A stretch of 34,202 nt of DNA, from NCBI RefSeq assembly GCF_003095375.1, contig NZ_QEHR01000015.1:1-34202 (forward strand). Reading direction: 5' to 3'. A model generated the notes under the pieces. It saw only the letters and a list, made by a program, of their open reading frames with translations. It was not told where the DNA came from and searched no databases. Origin of the DNA: Marixanthomonas spongiae. GTDB taxonomy: Bacteria; Bacteroidota; Bacteroidia; Flavobacteriales; Flavobacteriaceae. Of this stretch, positions 17,189-25,123 are shown in pieces; the stretch's first letter is position 1, and every line of letters starts with the position of its first letter. The translations under genes and the position numbers were made by a program.

Positions 17189-18142
17189 TTAGTCAACGTT
17201 TTCAATTGATTTGTAGGCGGCAATTACTTTTTTAACCAGCCTGTGGCGTATAACGTCTTTATCGTCCAGATAAATAACCCCAACGCCCGGAATATCTTTC
17301 AAAACCAATAAGGCCTCTTTTAATCCTGAAATAACGCGCCGTGGTAAATCGATTTGTCCCGGGTCGCCAGTGATCATAAACTTGGCGTTTTTCCCCATAC
17401 GGGTAAGGAACATTTTCATTTGTGCGTGGGTAGTGTTTTGGGCCTCATCGAGAATTACAAAAGCATTGTCCAGTGTGCGGCCACGCATAAAAGCCATAGG
17501 CGCAATTTGAATGACCCCTTTTTCGATGTGCGATTCCAGTTTTTCGTGTGGAATCATATCACGCAAAGCATCATAAAGCGGTTGCATATACGGATCGAGT
17601 TTTTCTTTTAAATCGCCTGGAAGGAATCCTAAATTTTCGCCGGCTTCAACTGCAGGACGGGTTAAAATAATGCGTTTTACTTGCTTTTCTTTTAAAGCCT
17701 TCACGGCCAAAGCGACGCCGGTATAGGTTTTTCCGGTTCCAGCAGGGCCAACAGCAAAAACCATGTCGTTCTTGCCCATAAGGGTTACCAGTTTGCGCTG
17801 GTTGGCAGTTTGGGCTTTTATCAATTTACCACTAACCCCGTGTACCAGAACGTCACCGGCACTCACGGGGGTTTCATAATCTTCTTTGCTTTCGCTTTGC
17901 AATATCCGCTCGATGATGTTCTCGTCTATCTTATTGTATTTGCCAAAATGCTCCAGCAGCATAGTGAGGCGTTTATCGAATTCTTCCAATACCTCTTCGT
18001 CGCCATAAGCTTTTATTTTGCTGCCCCGGGCAACGATTTTCAGTTTTGGGAAAAACTTTTTGAGCAGGTCGATATTTCCATTCTGAAGCCCAAAAAATTC
18101 GCGAGGGCTTACTTCGGTCAATTCAATAATGAGTTCGTTCAA
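17189..18142 (-). CDS. PhoH family P-loop ATPase
   Basis: This 317-aa cytosolic protein has an N-terminal KH-like region (about 1-80), then a PhoH ATPase domain: Walker A GPAGTGKT (132-139), TRPAVEAGENLGFLPGDL, Walker B-type VILDEAQN (229-236) and TGDPGQIDLP (about 258-267). This matches the PhoH/YbeZ family associated with RNA metabolism and often found with ybeY; ybeY is not adjacent here. The start is TTG at 18142, giving the family-like opening MNELIIELTEVSPREFFG. A near-match -7 box (TATATTTA on the minus strand, near 18181) lies upstream. Confidence 0.9.
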   Translation of the reverse strand: MNELIIELTEVSPREFFGLQNGNIDLLKKFFPKLKIVARGSKIKAYGDEEVLEEFDKRLTMLLEHFGKYNKIDENIIERILQSESKEDYETPVSAGDVLVHGVSGKLIKAQTANQRKLVTLMGKNDMVFAVGPAGTGKTYTGVALAVKALKEKQVKRIILTRPAVEAGENLGFLPGDLKEKLDPYMQPLYDALRDMIPHEKLESHIEKGVIQIAPMAFMRGRTLDNAFVILDEAQNTTHAQMKMFLTRMGKNAKFMITGDPGQIDLPRRVISGLKEALLVLKDIPGVGVIYLDDKDVIRHRLVKKVIAAYKSIENVD

Positions 18143-18200
18143 AAGCAGGATTGTTTATAAGATTTCATACTAATTGTAAATATAGTTTTTCCTATAACAA

Positions 18201-18224
18201 AAGTACCTTATTTTTGTGGTACTT
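18201..18224. promoter_or_regulatory. Promoter of SAM hydrolase gene embedded in an inverted repeat
   Basis: TATTTTTG (18209-18216) is a perfect -7 box, with a transcript start expected near 18221. It is enclosed by the inverted repeat AAGTACC (18201-18207) and GGTACTT (18218-18224). The repeat could be an operator covering the start site. No clear -33 TTG was seen. Confidence 0.45.
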
Positions 18225-18251
18225 GTTTCAACAATATATCAACAATTCACA

Positions 18252-19082
18252 ATGCCCATCATTACCCTTACTACTGATTTTGGAGAGAAAGATCACTTTG
18301 CAGGAGCAGTAAAAGGCGCTGTTTACAGTGAATTGCCCGATGTAAGGATTGTTGACATTTCGCATTCGGTATCGCCGTTTCACATTACTGAAGCTGCCTA
18401 TATCATTCAAAACGCATACCGGAGTTTCCCAAAAGAAACCATACACGTCATCGGGATCGACTCAGAATTGAACCCTGAAAACAAGCATATTGCCGTTTAT
18501 TTAGACGGTCATTATTTTATTTGTGCCAATAACGGAATTATTTCCCTGTTGGCTTCAGAAATAAAACCTGAAAAAATTGTGGAAATCAATATCCACGACC
18601 GCGTAGAGACCAACTTTCCGGTGCTGGACGTGTTTGTAAAAGTAGCCTGCCATATTGCCCGTGGCGGCAGTTTGGACGTTATTGGAAAAACGATTACAGA
18701 TATCAAGGAAATACGGGGGCTACGGCCAGTGGTGAACAGTGAAAACAACCAGATTGTGGGCAACGTCATTTACATTGACAACTACGGAAACGTGATCAGC
18801 AACATTACCAAGCCATTGTTTGAAGAAGTGGGAAAAGGCCGCGACTTTACCGTACGGGCACGGACTGCAGAGTTTAAAGAGATTTTTTCACACTATAGCG
18901 AAGCCATCAATTTTGAGGTTCCGCCCAACAAACGGGAGGAGGACGGAAAAAATCTGGCGTTGTGGAACTCTTCCAACTATCTGGAGCTGGCCATTTACAA
19001 AAGCAATCCCAACACTGTGGGCAGCGCCGCTACCCTTTTTGGGTTAGCGTACTGGGACACGATTTCGGTTAATTTTAAATAG
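18252..19082 (+). CDS. SAM hydrolase / SAM-dependent halogenase family (DUF62)
   Basis: This 276-aa protein belongs to the family that includes fluorinase and SAM hydroxide adenosyltransferases. Visible motifs are ITLTTDFGEKDHFAG at the N-terminus, IVDISHSVSPFHITEAAY, NNGIISLL, and VIYIDNYGNVISNI. The extra loop of true fluorinase is not evident, so hydrolysis of SAM to adenosine and methionine is the likely reaction. I start at ATG 18252 (MPIITLTTDFG) because the promoter box at 18209-18216 overlaps the farther upstream start. The gene is divergent from the PhoH gene and followed by an ABM-fold gene 94 bp later. Confidence 0.85.
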   Translation: MPIITLTTDFGEKDHFAGAVKGAVYSELPDVRIVDISHSVSPFHITEAAYIIQNAYRSFPKETIHVIGIDSELNPENKHIAVYLDGHYFICANNGIISLLASEIKPEKIVEINIHDRVETNFPVLDVFVKVACHIARGGSLDVIGKTITDIKEIRGLRPVVNSENNQIVGNVIYIDNYGNVISNITKPLFEEVGKGRDFTVRARTAEFKEIFSHYSEAINFEVPPNKREEDGKNLALWNSSNYLELAIYKSNPNTVGSAATLFGLAYWDTISVNFK

Positions 19083-19176
19083 TACTTTGATCCACAGCCC
19101 GAAAGGATTTCATTCTGGCAGGCGCTCAGCAATCATGATTGGAAAAAGTTTTTCTTAAAATAAAGTAAAACACGTT

Positions 19177-19473
19177 ATGTTTACCAGAATTGTAAAAATG
19201 GAGTTTAAAGCGAAGGAGGTTTCTTCTTTTCTTGCTAATTTTGAAACCATAAAAGACAAAATAAGAAGTTTTCCCGGCTGCGAATTTTTAGAATTGTACC
19301 GTGATAAACACAACCAAACAATCTTTTTTACCTATAGCCGTTGGAAAGATGAAGCAGCTTTGGAAGCCTACCGCCACAGTGATTTATTTAAAGGCGTTTG
19401 GGCCAAAACAAAGCCAAAATTTAAAGAGAAAGCCGCCGCTTGGAGTGTGGATACGTTGTATAGCTTAGGTTGA
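19177..19473 (+). CDS. Putative antibiotic biosynthesis monooxygenase (ABM) domain protein
   Basis: This 98-aa protein has the ferredoxin-like alpha/beta pattern of ABM/quinol monooxygenase proteins: MFTRIVKMEFK as the first strand, PGCEFLELYRDKHNQ, TIFFTYSRWKDEAALEAYRHS and a final helix with strand. Trp in SRWKDE and the HSDLF segment are typical. Such small dimers act as oxygenases without cofactors or as haem-handling enzymes, but the reaction cannot be told from sequence. It may be co-transcribed with the SAM hydrolase gene. Confidence 0.75.
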   Translation: MFTRIVKMEFKAKEVSSFLANFETIKDKIRSFPGCEFLELYRDKHNQTIFFTYSRWKDEAALEAYRHSDLFKGVWAKTKPKFKEKAAAWSVDTLYSLG

Positions 19474-19549
19474 TGCTAGATGCTGCTTTTCCAAAAAGGT
19501 GTTTGAGTGAATTCGGGAGACCGGTAGGTATCGCAAATTTGTACCGAAA

Positions 19550-19639
19550 ATACCGATGCTGGATGCTGGAGCAAAATATAATTTATAATATCAATTTTTA
19601 GGTGGCTGAGTGATCCCGAAAGCGAAGCGCTTCGGGATC
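19550..19639. repeat. Intergenic iterated repeat and 9-bp hairpin upstream of gldF
   Basis: GATGCTGGATGCTGGA occurs at about 19555-19570, with a related GATGCTAGATGCTG at about 19475. A hairpin follows: GATCCCGAA (19612-19620), 10-nt loop, TTCGGGATC (19631-19639). No T run follows, so it is not a standard terminator. The hairpin sequence resembles REP-like elements. Confidence 0.5.
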
Positions 19640-19671
19640 GTATCAAAGCCCCAGATAATAAAAAAAATTAA

Positions 19672-20388
19672 ATGACCGCATTAATAAAACGTGAAATAAC
19701 AGCTTTCTTCGCCAGCCCCATAGGGTATTTGGTTGTAGGTATATTTCTGTTGATTAACGGCCTGTTCCTTTGGATTTTTAGTGGTGATTATAATATTCTC
19801 GATGCCGGTTTTGCCGATCTGTCGTCTTTTTTTCAGTTAGCGCCTTGGGTTTTATTGTTTCTAATTCCAGCAGTAACGATGCGGAGCTTTAGCGACGAGC
19901 TGAAAACGGGCACGTTGGAATTGTTATTGACCAAGCCCATTTCAATAAAAAACATCGTGCTGGGTAAATATTTCGGGGCTGTCCTGCTTATCATCATAGC
20001 ATTGATCCCTACTTTATTGTATATCGTTACCATTTCACAATTAGGTAATCCACAAGGAAATTGGGATGTTGGCAGTACTGTGGGTTCCTACATTGGCCTG
20101 CTCTTTTTGGTTCTGGCTTATACCGCAATTGGCATCTTCTCTTCTACCCTTTCGCAAAACCAAATTGTAGCATTTATAATTTCAGTGTTTTCATGTTTTG
20201 TATTGTATTATGGCTTTGAAGGTATTACCAATTTAGGTATCGATTTCCCAATTGAAACATTGGGGATGAAAGCCCATTTTGACAGCGTTGCCCGTGGCGT
20301 ACTGGATACAAGGGATATTATTTACTTTTTGAGTATTGCTGCCCTTTTTATATCGTTTACCGTGCTAAAGCTGAAAAAACGCAACTGA
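19672..20388 (+). CDS. gldF: Gliding motility ABC transporter permease GldF
   Basis: This 238-aa inner-membrane protein has six hydrophobic segments and the ABC-2 type permease core. The opening MTALIKREITAFFASPIGYL and the segment MRSFSDELKTGTLELLLTKP are characteristic of GldF. It acts with the ATPase GldA and with GldG in gliding of Bacteroidota. Its stop is 1 nt before the gldG start region, so the two form an operon. The ATPase gene gldA is not in the window, as is common. Confidence 0.93.
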   Translation: MTALIKREITAFFASPIGYLVVGIFLLINGLFLWIFSGDYNILDAGFADLSSFFQLAPWVLLFLIPAVTMRSFSDELKTGTLELLLTKPISIKNIVLGKYFGAVLLIIIALIPTLLYIVTISQLGNPQGNWDVGSTVGSYIGLLFLVLAYTAIGIFSSTLSQNQIVAFIISVFSCFVLYYGFEGITNLGIDFPIETLGMKAHFDSVARGVLDTRDIIYFLSIAALFISFTVLKLKKRN

Positions 20389-20389
20389 T

Positions 20390-22069
20390 ATGAATAAAAA
20401 AAACATTCAATATATCGTTGTAGCCGTGCTTGCATTTATTGTGGTAAATGTAATTTCGTCCTACGTTTACAAACGCTTCGATCTTACGCAAGACAAACGA
20501 TATACCCTTTCTGAAGCAGCAAAGCAAACCATAACTACAGCTAACTCGCCTATAGTAATTGATGTTTTTTTGGAAGGCGACCTCCCGGCCGAATTCAACC
20601 GGCTGCAATCGGAAACCAAGCAGATGCTGGAAGAATTTTCCGCATATAACCCAAACATAAAATACGAGTTCATCAACCCCATGAAAGTGGATGACCCGCA
20701 AAGCTTGCAAAAAGAATTTGCCAACCGGGATATGATGGGCGCGCAAGTGGAAGTTCGCGAAAGCGGAAAGGTTAGCACCGAAACGGTTTTCCCTTGGGCA
20801 CTTGCCTATTACAACGAAAAAAGCGTCGCCATTCCTTTGCTCAAAAACCAACTGGGTACCACCATGCAAGAGCGGGTAAACAACTCAATTCAAAATCTGG
20901 AATATGCCTTTGCCGATGGTTTTAACAAGTTGATTAACCCGAAAAAACGGAAAGTCGCCATCTTAAAGGGAAACAACGAGTTGAGCGATCGCTATGTGGC
21001 CGATTTCCTTTCTACCTTAAAAGACTACTACTTTTTAGCGCCTTTCACGTTAGATTCAGCTGCCGTTTCGCCCAATAAAACCTTACGGCAACTTAATGAT
21101 TTTGATCTCATCATTGCAGCCAAGCCTACCGAAGCTTTTTCCGATGCCGAAAAGTATATTCTGGACCAATTTACAATGAATGGCGGCCGCTCGCTTTGGC
21201 TTATCGATGCCACAGAAAACAAAGTGGATACAATAAGCGGCAATACCTTTGCCTTTGGAAAAGATCTTCACCTGAATGATTTTTTCTTTAAGTACGGGCT
21301 GCGCATCAATCCAAACTTGGTCAAGGACGTCTATTCCGCCCCTATCGTTCTGGCGCAAGGCAGCGAACGGGATTCCCAGTACAACCGCTATCCGTGGTTT
21401 TTCAGTCCGTTGAGCAGCAGTGCCAACAACCATCCTATTGTCACGAACATTGAAGCAGTAAAGTTTGATTATGCCAGCACGATCGACACGCTTCCTAATT
21501 CGGTAAATAAAACCGTGCTGCTTTCTTCATCGCCCATAACCGATGTGGTTGGGCTGCCTTATGAAATCAATTTAGATACCGAAATTCCCGAAAACCTACA
21601 AACAGTAAACGAAGGTCCAGACCCGGCACAATACAACGCTGGGGAAAAACCTCTGGCCGTATTGTTGAAAGGCAAATTCCCTTCCGCATTTACCAATAGG
21701 GTAAAACCATTTCAAAATCCAGAAAACAGTGATATTTCTGTTCCAACAAAAATGGTAGTGATTAGCGATGGCGACGTCATAAAAAACCAATTAGATGGGA
21801 ACCGACCACTGGAGTTGGGTTTCGATAAATTCACCCAATCCTTCTACGGAAACAAGGAGTTTTTGTTGAATACGGTCAATTACCTACTGGACGACAGCGG
21901 ACTTATAAACATTCGAAGCAAAAAAATTGCCGTTCCATTCCTCGATCCGCAAAAAACAGCTGAGCAGCGCACCCAATGGCAACTTATTAACATCCTGTTA
22001 CCGTTGGGGTTACTTGCTATATTTGGAATTTTCTTTCAATATTTCAGAAAGCGGCGCTATATGCGTTAA
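20390..22069 (+). CDS. gldG: Gliding motility ABC transporter substrate-binding protein GldG
   Basis: This 559-aa protein has an N-terminal membrane anchor (about residues 7-27), a large periplasmic domain and a C-terminal membrane segment (about 532-552, before FRKRRYMR). The opening KRFDLTQDKRYTLSEAAKQ and FLEGDLPAEFNRLQSETKQ are typical GldG/ABC_transp_aux sequence. It pairs with GldF directly upstream (1-nt spacing). Mutations in gldA, gldF or gldG abolish gliding in Flavobacterium johnsoniae, so a role in motility is expected here. Confidence 0.93.
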   Translation: MNKKNIQYIVVAVLAFIVVNVISSYVYKRFDLTQDKRYTLSEAAKQTITTANSPIVIDVFLEGDLPAEFNRLQSETKQMLEEFSAYNPNIKYEFINPMKVDDPQSLQKEFANRDMMGAQVEVRESGKVSTETVFPWALAYYNEKSVAIPLLKNQLGTTMQERVNNSIQNLEYAFADGFNKLINPKKRKVAILKGNNELSDRYVADFLSTLKDYYFLAPFTLDSAAVSPNKTLRQLNDFDLIIAAKPTEAFSDAEKYILDQFTMNGGRSLWLIDATENKVDTISGNTFAFGKDLHLNDFFFKYGLRINPNLVKDVYSAPIVLAQGSERDSQYNRYPWFFSPLSSSANNHPIVTNIEAVKFDYASTIDTLPNSVNKTVLLSSSPITDVVGLPYEINLDTEIPENLQTVNEGPDPAQYNAGEKPLAVLLKGKFPSAFTNRVKPFQNPENSDISVPTKMVVISDGDVIKNQLDGNRPLELGFDKFTQSFYGNKEFLLNTVNYLLDDSGLINIRSKKIAVPFLDPQKTAEQRTQWQLINILLPLGLLAIFGIFFQYFRKRRYMR

Positions 22070-22108
22070 CTGTTAATAAAATAGTTTTCATAACCGTCCC
22101 ATTTCAGA

Positions 22109-22116
22109 TATATTTG
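22109..22116 (+). promoter_or_regulatory. -7 box of dnaN
   Basis: TATATTTG is a perfect TAnnTTTG match. Transcription would start near 22121, leaving a leader of about 58 nt before the ATG at 22179. The -33 side (TTTTC near 22085) is weak. Confidence 0.45.
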
Positions 22117-22178
22117 TAGGTAAACTGAATACTATTCAGTAGAAATTGAAAATCAACTATTTCCACAAAATATAGAGA

Positions 22179-23297
22179 ATGAAATTCATTGTATCGAGTT
22201 CGTATTTACTGAAACAACTACAAGTGCTTGGTGGCATCATCAACAATAACAACACACTTCCTATTTTAGACAATTTTTTATTCAACCTTGACGGAAGTTC
22301 ACTTACCGTTTCGGCTTCCGACCTGGAAACGACGGTTTCATCAAAACTGGAAGTGGAAAGCAGCGAAAAAGGAAGCGTTTGCATCCCGGCCCGTTTGCTG
22401 TTGGACACCTTAAAAACATTTCCTGAACAACCTTTGACCTTTACCGTTGAAGACAACAATACGGTAGAGATAAGCAGCAACCACGGTAAATATGCCTTGG
22501 CGTATGCCGATGGCGAAGAGTTTCCCAATGCGGTGGAACTGAACGATCCTTCGGCAACCGTACTGCAAGGTGATATTTTGGCAACGGCCATAGACAAAAC
22601 ATTTTTCGCTACCGGTAATGACGATCTGCGCCCGGTAATGAGCGGGGTGTTTTTTCAGTTTTCAACCGAAGGGCTCACCTTTGTGGCCACCGATGCCCAC
22701 AAACTGGTAAAGTATTCACGGGAAGATGTTACTGCCTCGGAAACGGCCGAATTCATCATGCCTAAAAAACCACTGAACCTATTAAAAAGCATCTTGGCCG
22801 GTAGTGAAGAAGATGTGACCATCGAATACAACGAGAGCAACGCCAAGTTCACTTTTGAAAACACCGAAATGGTCTGCCGTCTCATCGACGGGAAATATCC
22901 CAACTACGAAGCGGTAATCCCAAAAGAAAACCCCAACCAGTTGAGCATAGACCGCAATCAGTTTTTAAATTCGGTACGGCGGGTGTCTATTTTCTCAAAC
23001 AAAACCACCCACCAAATACGGTTGAAAATTGCCGGATCTGAGTTGAACATTTCCGCAGAAGATGTGGACTACAGCAACAAGGCCGAAGAGCGGTTAACCT
23101 GCGATTATAAGGGTGACGATATGCAAATAGGGTTCAATTCGCGTTTTCTTACCGAAATGCTAAACAACCTCACCAGCGACCACGTTTCTTTAGAAATGTC
23201 TTTACCAAACCGCGCTGGGATTTTAACTCCTGTAGATGGCTTGGACGAAGGTGAACAAGTTACCATGCTTGTGATGCCGGTGATGCTCAATAATTAG
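22179..23297 (+). CDS. dnaN: DNA polymerase III sliding clamp, beta subunit
   Basis: This 372-aa cytosolic protein forms the dimeric ring that tethers polymerase to DNA. It shows the three-domain clamp pattern: KFIVSSSYLLKQLQ at the start, DLRPVMSGVFFQF and ATDAHKLV in domain 2, KYPNYEAVIP and VSIFSNKTTHQIRL in domain 3, and the C-terminal VTMLVMPVMLNN. Length is normal. It has its own promoter and terminator. A 147-bp diverged copy of codons 283-330 lies 1.6 kb downstream. Confidence 0.96.
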   Translation: MKFIVSSSYLLKQLQVLGGIINNNNTLPILDNFLFNLDGSSLTVSASDLETTVSSKLEVESSEKGSVCIPARLLLDTLKTFPEQPLTFTVEDNNTVEISSNHGKYALAYADGEEFPNAVELNDPSATVLQGDILATAIDKTFFATGNDDLRPVMSGVFFQFSTEGLTFVATDAHKLVKYSREDVTASETAEFIMPKKPLNLLKSILAGSEEDVTIEYNESNAKFTFENTEMVCRLIDGKYPNYEAVIPKENPNQLSIDRNQFLNSVRRVSIFSNKTTHQIRLKIAGSELNISAEDVDYSNKAEERLTCDYKGDDMQIGFNSRFLTEMLNNLTSDHVSLEMSLPNRAGILTPVDGLDEGEQVTMLVMPVMLNN

Positions 23298-23322
23298 CGA
23301 TTACAGCTTAAGAAAAGTTTTT

Positions 23323-23351
23323 AAAAGTCCGCCGAGAGGGGGGCTTTTTTT
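23323..23351 (+). terminator. Terminator after dnaN
   Basis: AAAGTCCGCC pairs with GGGGGGCTTT (one G-G mismatch, one G-T pair) around loop GAGA, followed by a T run to 23351. It lies 25 nt past the dnaN stop. Confidence 0.75.
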
Positions 23352-23438
23352 ATACACGGAAAAAATATTTGAAATTTTGGATGACATTTTTGGTTTGGGC
23401 CGATGTACTTACAACTGTAATCCTTAAACCAAACAATT

Positions 23439-24485
23439 ATGAAACCATTTTACGCTTTTTTAGTATTCTTTCTTTGCGGCATAACGGCCATAAATGCCCA
23501 AACCATTGATGTTATTACGGGGCTGGCCAATCCCTCAAGATTGTTGATGGATGGCAACGACCTGTACTATTCCACACCCTCGGAGGTGTTTAAGATTGAT
23601 GTTACCCAGAGCTCCCCTACGCCGGTTTCGGTGATAGGCGGCCTCACCACTGCCGCTGGCATGGCCAAGGGCGGCAATATCCTATACATTGCGGAATTTA
23701 ATGCAGGCCGTATTTCCAAAATTGACGTGAGCGACCCCACCCCAACTTTAGAAACCGTCATTTCTGGGCTCAATACGCCCAACTTTCTCCTTTTGGATGG
23801 CGACACCATGTACTATTCAGACAACAATGCCGACATCGTGGCCCGATTCGACGTAACGGATACAAATCCAACCCCCGAAGTGGTTGCCACTTCTACGGTG
23901 AATTTCAATCCCACTGGCCTCGCACTTCTCGAAAATATGCTTTACATGGGGCAAGGGCAGGCCAATAGGATCTCAAAAGTAGACGTTACCAGCGGTATTA
24001 CCCAACCTACCGATGTGGTAACCGGCATAAACCGCCCCATTGGTTTACGCATACGTAACAACAATCTGTACATAACCGAACGGAATGATAATAAGATTTC
24101 GGTAAAGGACCTTACCGACGGTGCCACCACGGCTACCGACCTGGTCACCGGGCTTAATCTTCCACTGGACATTGAACTGTCGGGCAGTACCCTTTATATT
24201 TTGGAAGGTGGGGCAAATAAAATTTCGAAAGTGGAAAATATTTTGGGCGTTGAAAACCAGATTTTCAAAAATGGCCACCAGCTTTTTCCCAATCCGGCCC
24301 GCGATTATTTAAAAATTTCAAATCTCAAGGAATCCATTCCCTATACCCTTTTTAGTATGCTTGGCACCAAAATTTCACAGGGAATTATCACTCCAAACGG
24401 CAAAATAAATACGGTAAATCTTGCCCAAGGAGGCTATTTTCTTTCGTTGGCAAATGGCGCTAACTATCGCTTCATAAAAAATTGA
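23439..24485 (+). CDS. Secreted beta-propeller protein with T9SS sorting domain
   Basis: This 348-aa protein has a signal peptide (core FYAFLVFFLCGITA, cleavage near NAQ) and about five to six repeats of roughly 45 residues with the pattern GLNxPxxLxLxGxxLYYS...ISKIDV, forming a six-bladed (NHL/SMP-30-like) propeller. The C-terminus (about 278-348) is a T9SS type A sorting domain: LFPNPARDYLKISN, then VNLAQGGYFLSLANG and a final strand RFIKN. It should be secreted through the outer membrane. The substrate or ligand is unknown. Confidence 0.85.
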   Translation: MKPFYAFLVFFLCGITAINAQTIDVITGLANPSRLLMDGNDLYYSTPSEVFKIDVTQSSPTPVSVIGGLTTAAGMAKGGNILYIAEFNAGRISKIDVSDPTPTLETVISGLNTPNFLLLDGDTMYYSDNNADIVARFDVTDTNPTPEVVATSTVNFNPTGLALLENMLYMGQGQANRISKVDVTSGITQPTDVVTGINRPIGLRIRNNNLYITERNDNKISVKDLTDGATTATDLVTGLNLPLDIELSGSTLYILEGGANKISKVENILGVENQIFKNGHQLFPNPARDYLKISNLKESIPYTLFSMLGTKISQGIITPNGKINTVNLAQGGYFLSLANGANYRFIKN

Positions 24486-24548
24486 TCTTTTTTCACTTAT
24501 AAATTTGGCACTACGATAAGCCTAAATATTTGGATACTTAGATTGAAG

Positions 24549-24832
24549 TTATGGACTAAAATTTGGTGCTTCAGCTTCATAAAAGTCCTCAATTGAACTA
24601 TCAAGTGCGGGAAAGCCTACAATCACTATTTAGGTATCATAAAGTTCTGAGGCATTGGAACCTTTATCGGAACATCTCGTAAGCCCTCATTGTTTAGTCT
24701 TTATGTTTGCTAAATCCTCTTTATTGGAATTTAGAGCAACGTTTTACTTAGTCTTGTCGGGATCCAAATTTGTTGTGAATATGAAAAGTAGTATAATAAT
24801 AGTATTAATACAGATAGTGGTCTTGAATTCAT
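24549..24832 (-). pseudogene. Decayed gene for a small secreted protein
   Basis: On the minus strand an ATG at 24832 opens a clear signal peptide, MNSRPLSVLILLLYYFSYSQ, which runs into a stop. Coding-like pieces then continue in shifting frames: NVALNSNKEDLANIKTKQ, NEGLRDVPIKVPMPQNFM plus IPK, and IVIVGFPALDSSIEDFYEAE plus APNFSP before a TAA at 24551-24549. At least three frame changes link them; one is a single missing base between CCTAAA and TAGTG. About 95 codons in all. I do not recognise the family. The reading is by eye and rests on amino-acid plausibility. Confidence 0.5.
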
Positions 24833-24879
24833 AATCTTATAAATTTAACTTAAATAAGAAATTTATTTTTAAGGAACAG

Positions 24880-25026
24880 AAGATTGCACGTTCTGAACTT
24901 AATATTTCTGCGAAAGATGTTGATTACATTAATAAAGCAGAAGAGCGTTTAACCAGTGACTATCAAGGTGACGATATGTAAATAGGCTTCAACAGTCGTT
25001 TCTTTAACGAAATGTTGAACAATTAA
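24880..25026 (+). pseudogene. Diverged 147-bp fragment of a dnaN gene
   Basis: Translated in frame, this stretch matches DnaN residues 283-330 of the gene at 22179: KIARSELNISAKDVDY, NKAEERLTSDYQGDDM, a stop in place of Gln316 (CAA to TAA), then IGFNSRFFNEMLNN and a stop. Of 48 codons, 20 are identical, 20 differ only synonymously and 8 change the residue (one to a stop). No similarity to dnaN continues on either side. It is non-functional by itself. Confidence 0.88.
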
Positions 25027-25049
25027 TCGATACCCAGATAATATAACCA

Positions 25050-25079
25050 TTGGGCTTCTTTTAAAATTACATAACTTTG
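25050..25079 (+). promoter_or_regulatory. Promoter of the TonB-dependent receptor gene
   Basis: TTG (25050-25052), a 19-bp spacer and TAACTTTG (25072-25079) match the Bacteroidota consensus very well. The transcript should start near 25084, giving a leader of about 40 nt. Confidence 0.65.
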
Positions 25080-25123
25080 AACATAAACAAAAAAGTACGT
25101 TAAACAACAGTAACAACCTTCTT

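Noticed and set aside
18252-19082. Fluorinase or chlorinase identity.
   Set aside because: The extra loop that distinguishes fluorinase is not seen; SAM hydrolase is the common activity of this family in bacteria.
19612-19639. Terminator after the ABM gene.
   Set aside because: The stem is good but is followed by GTATCAAAG rather than a T run, so I list it only as a repeat.
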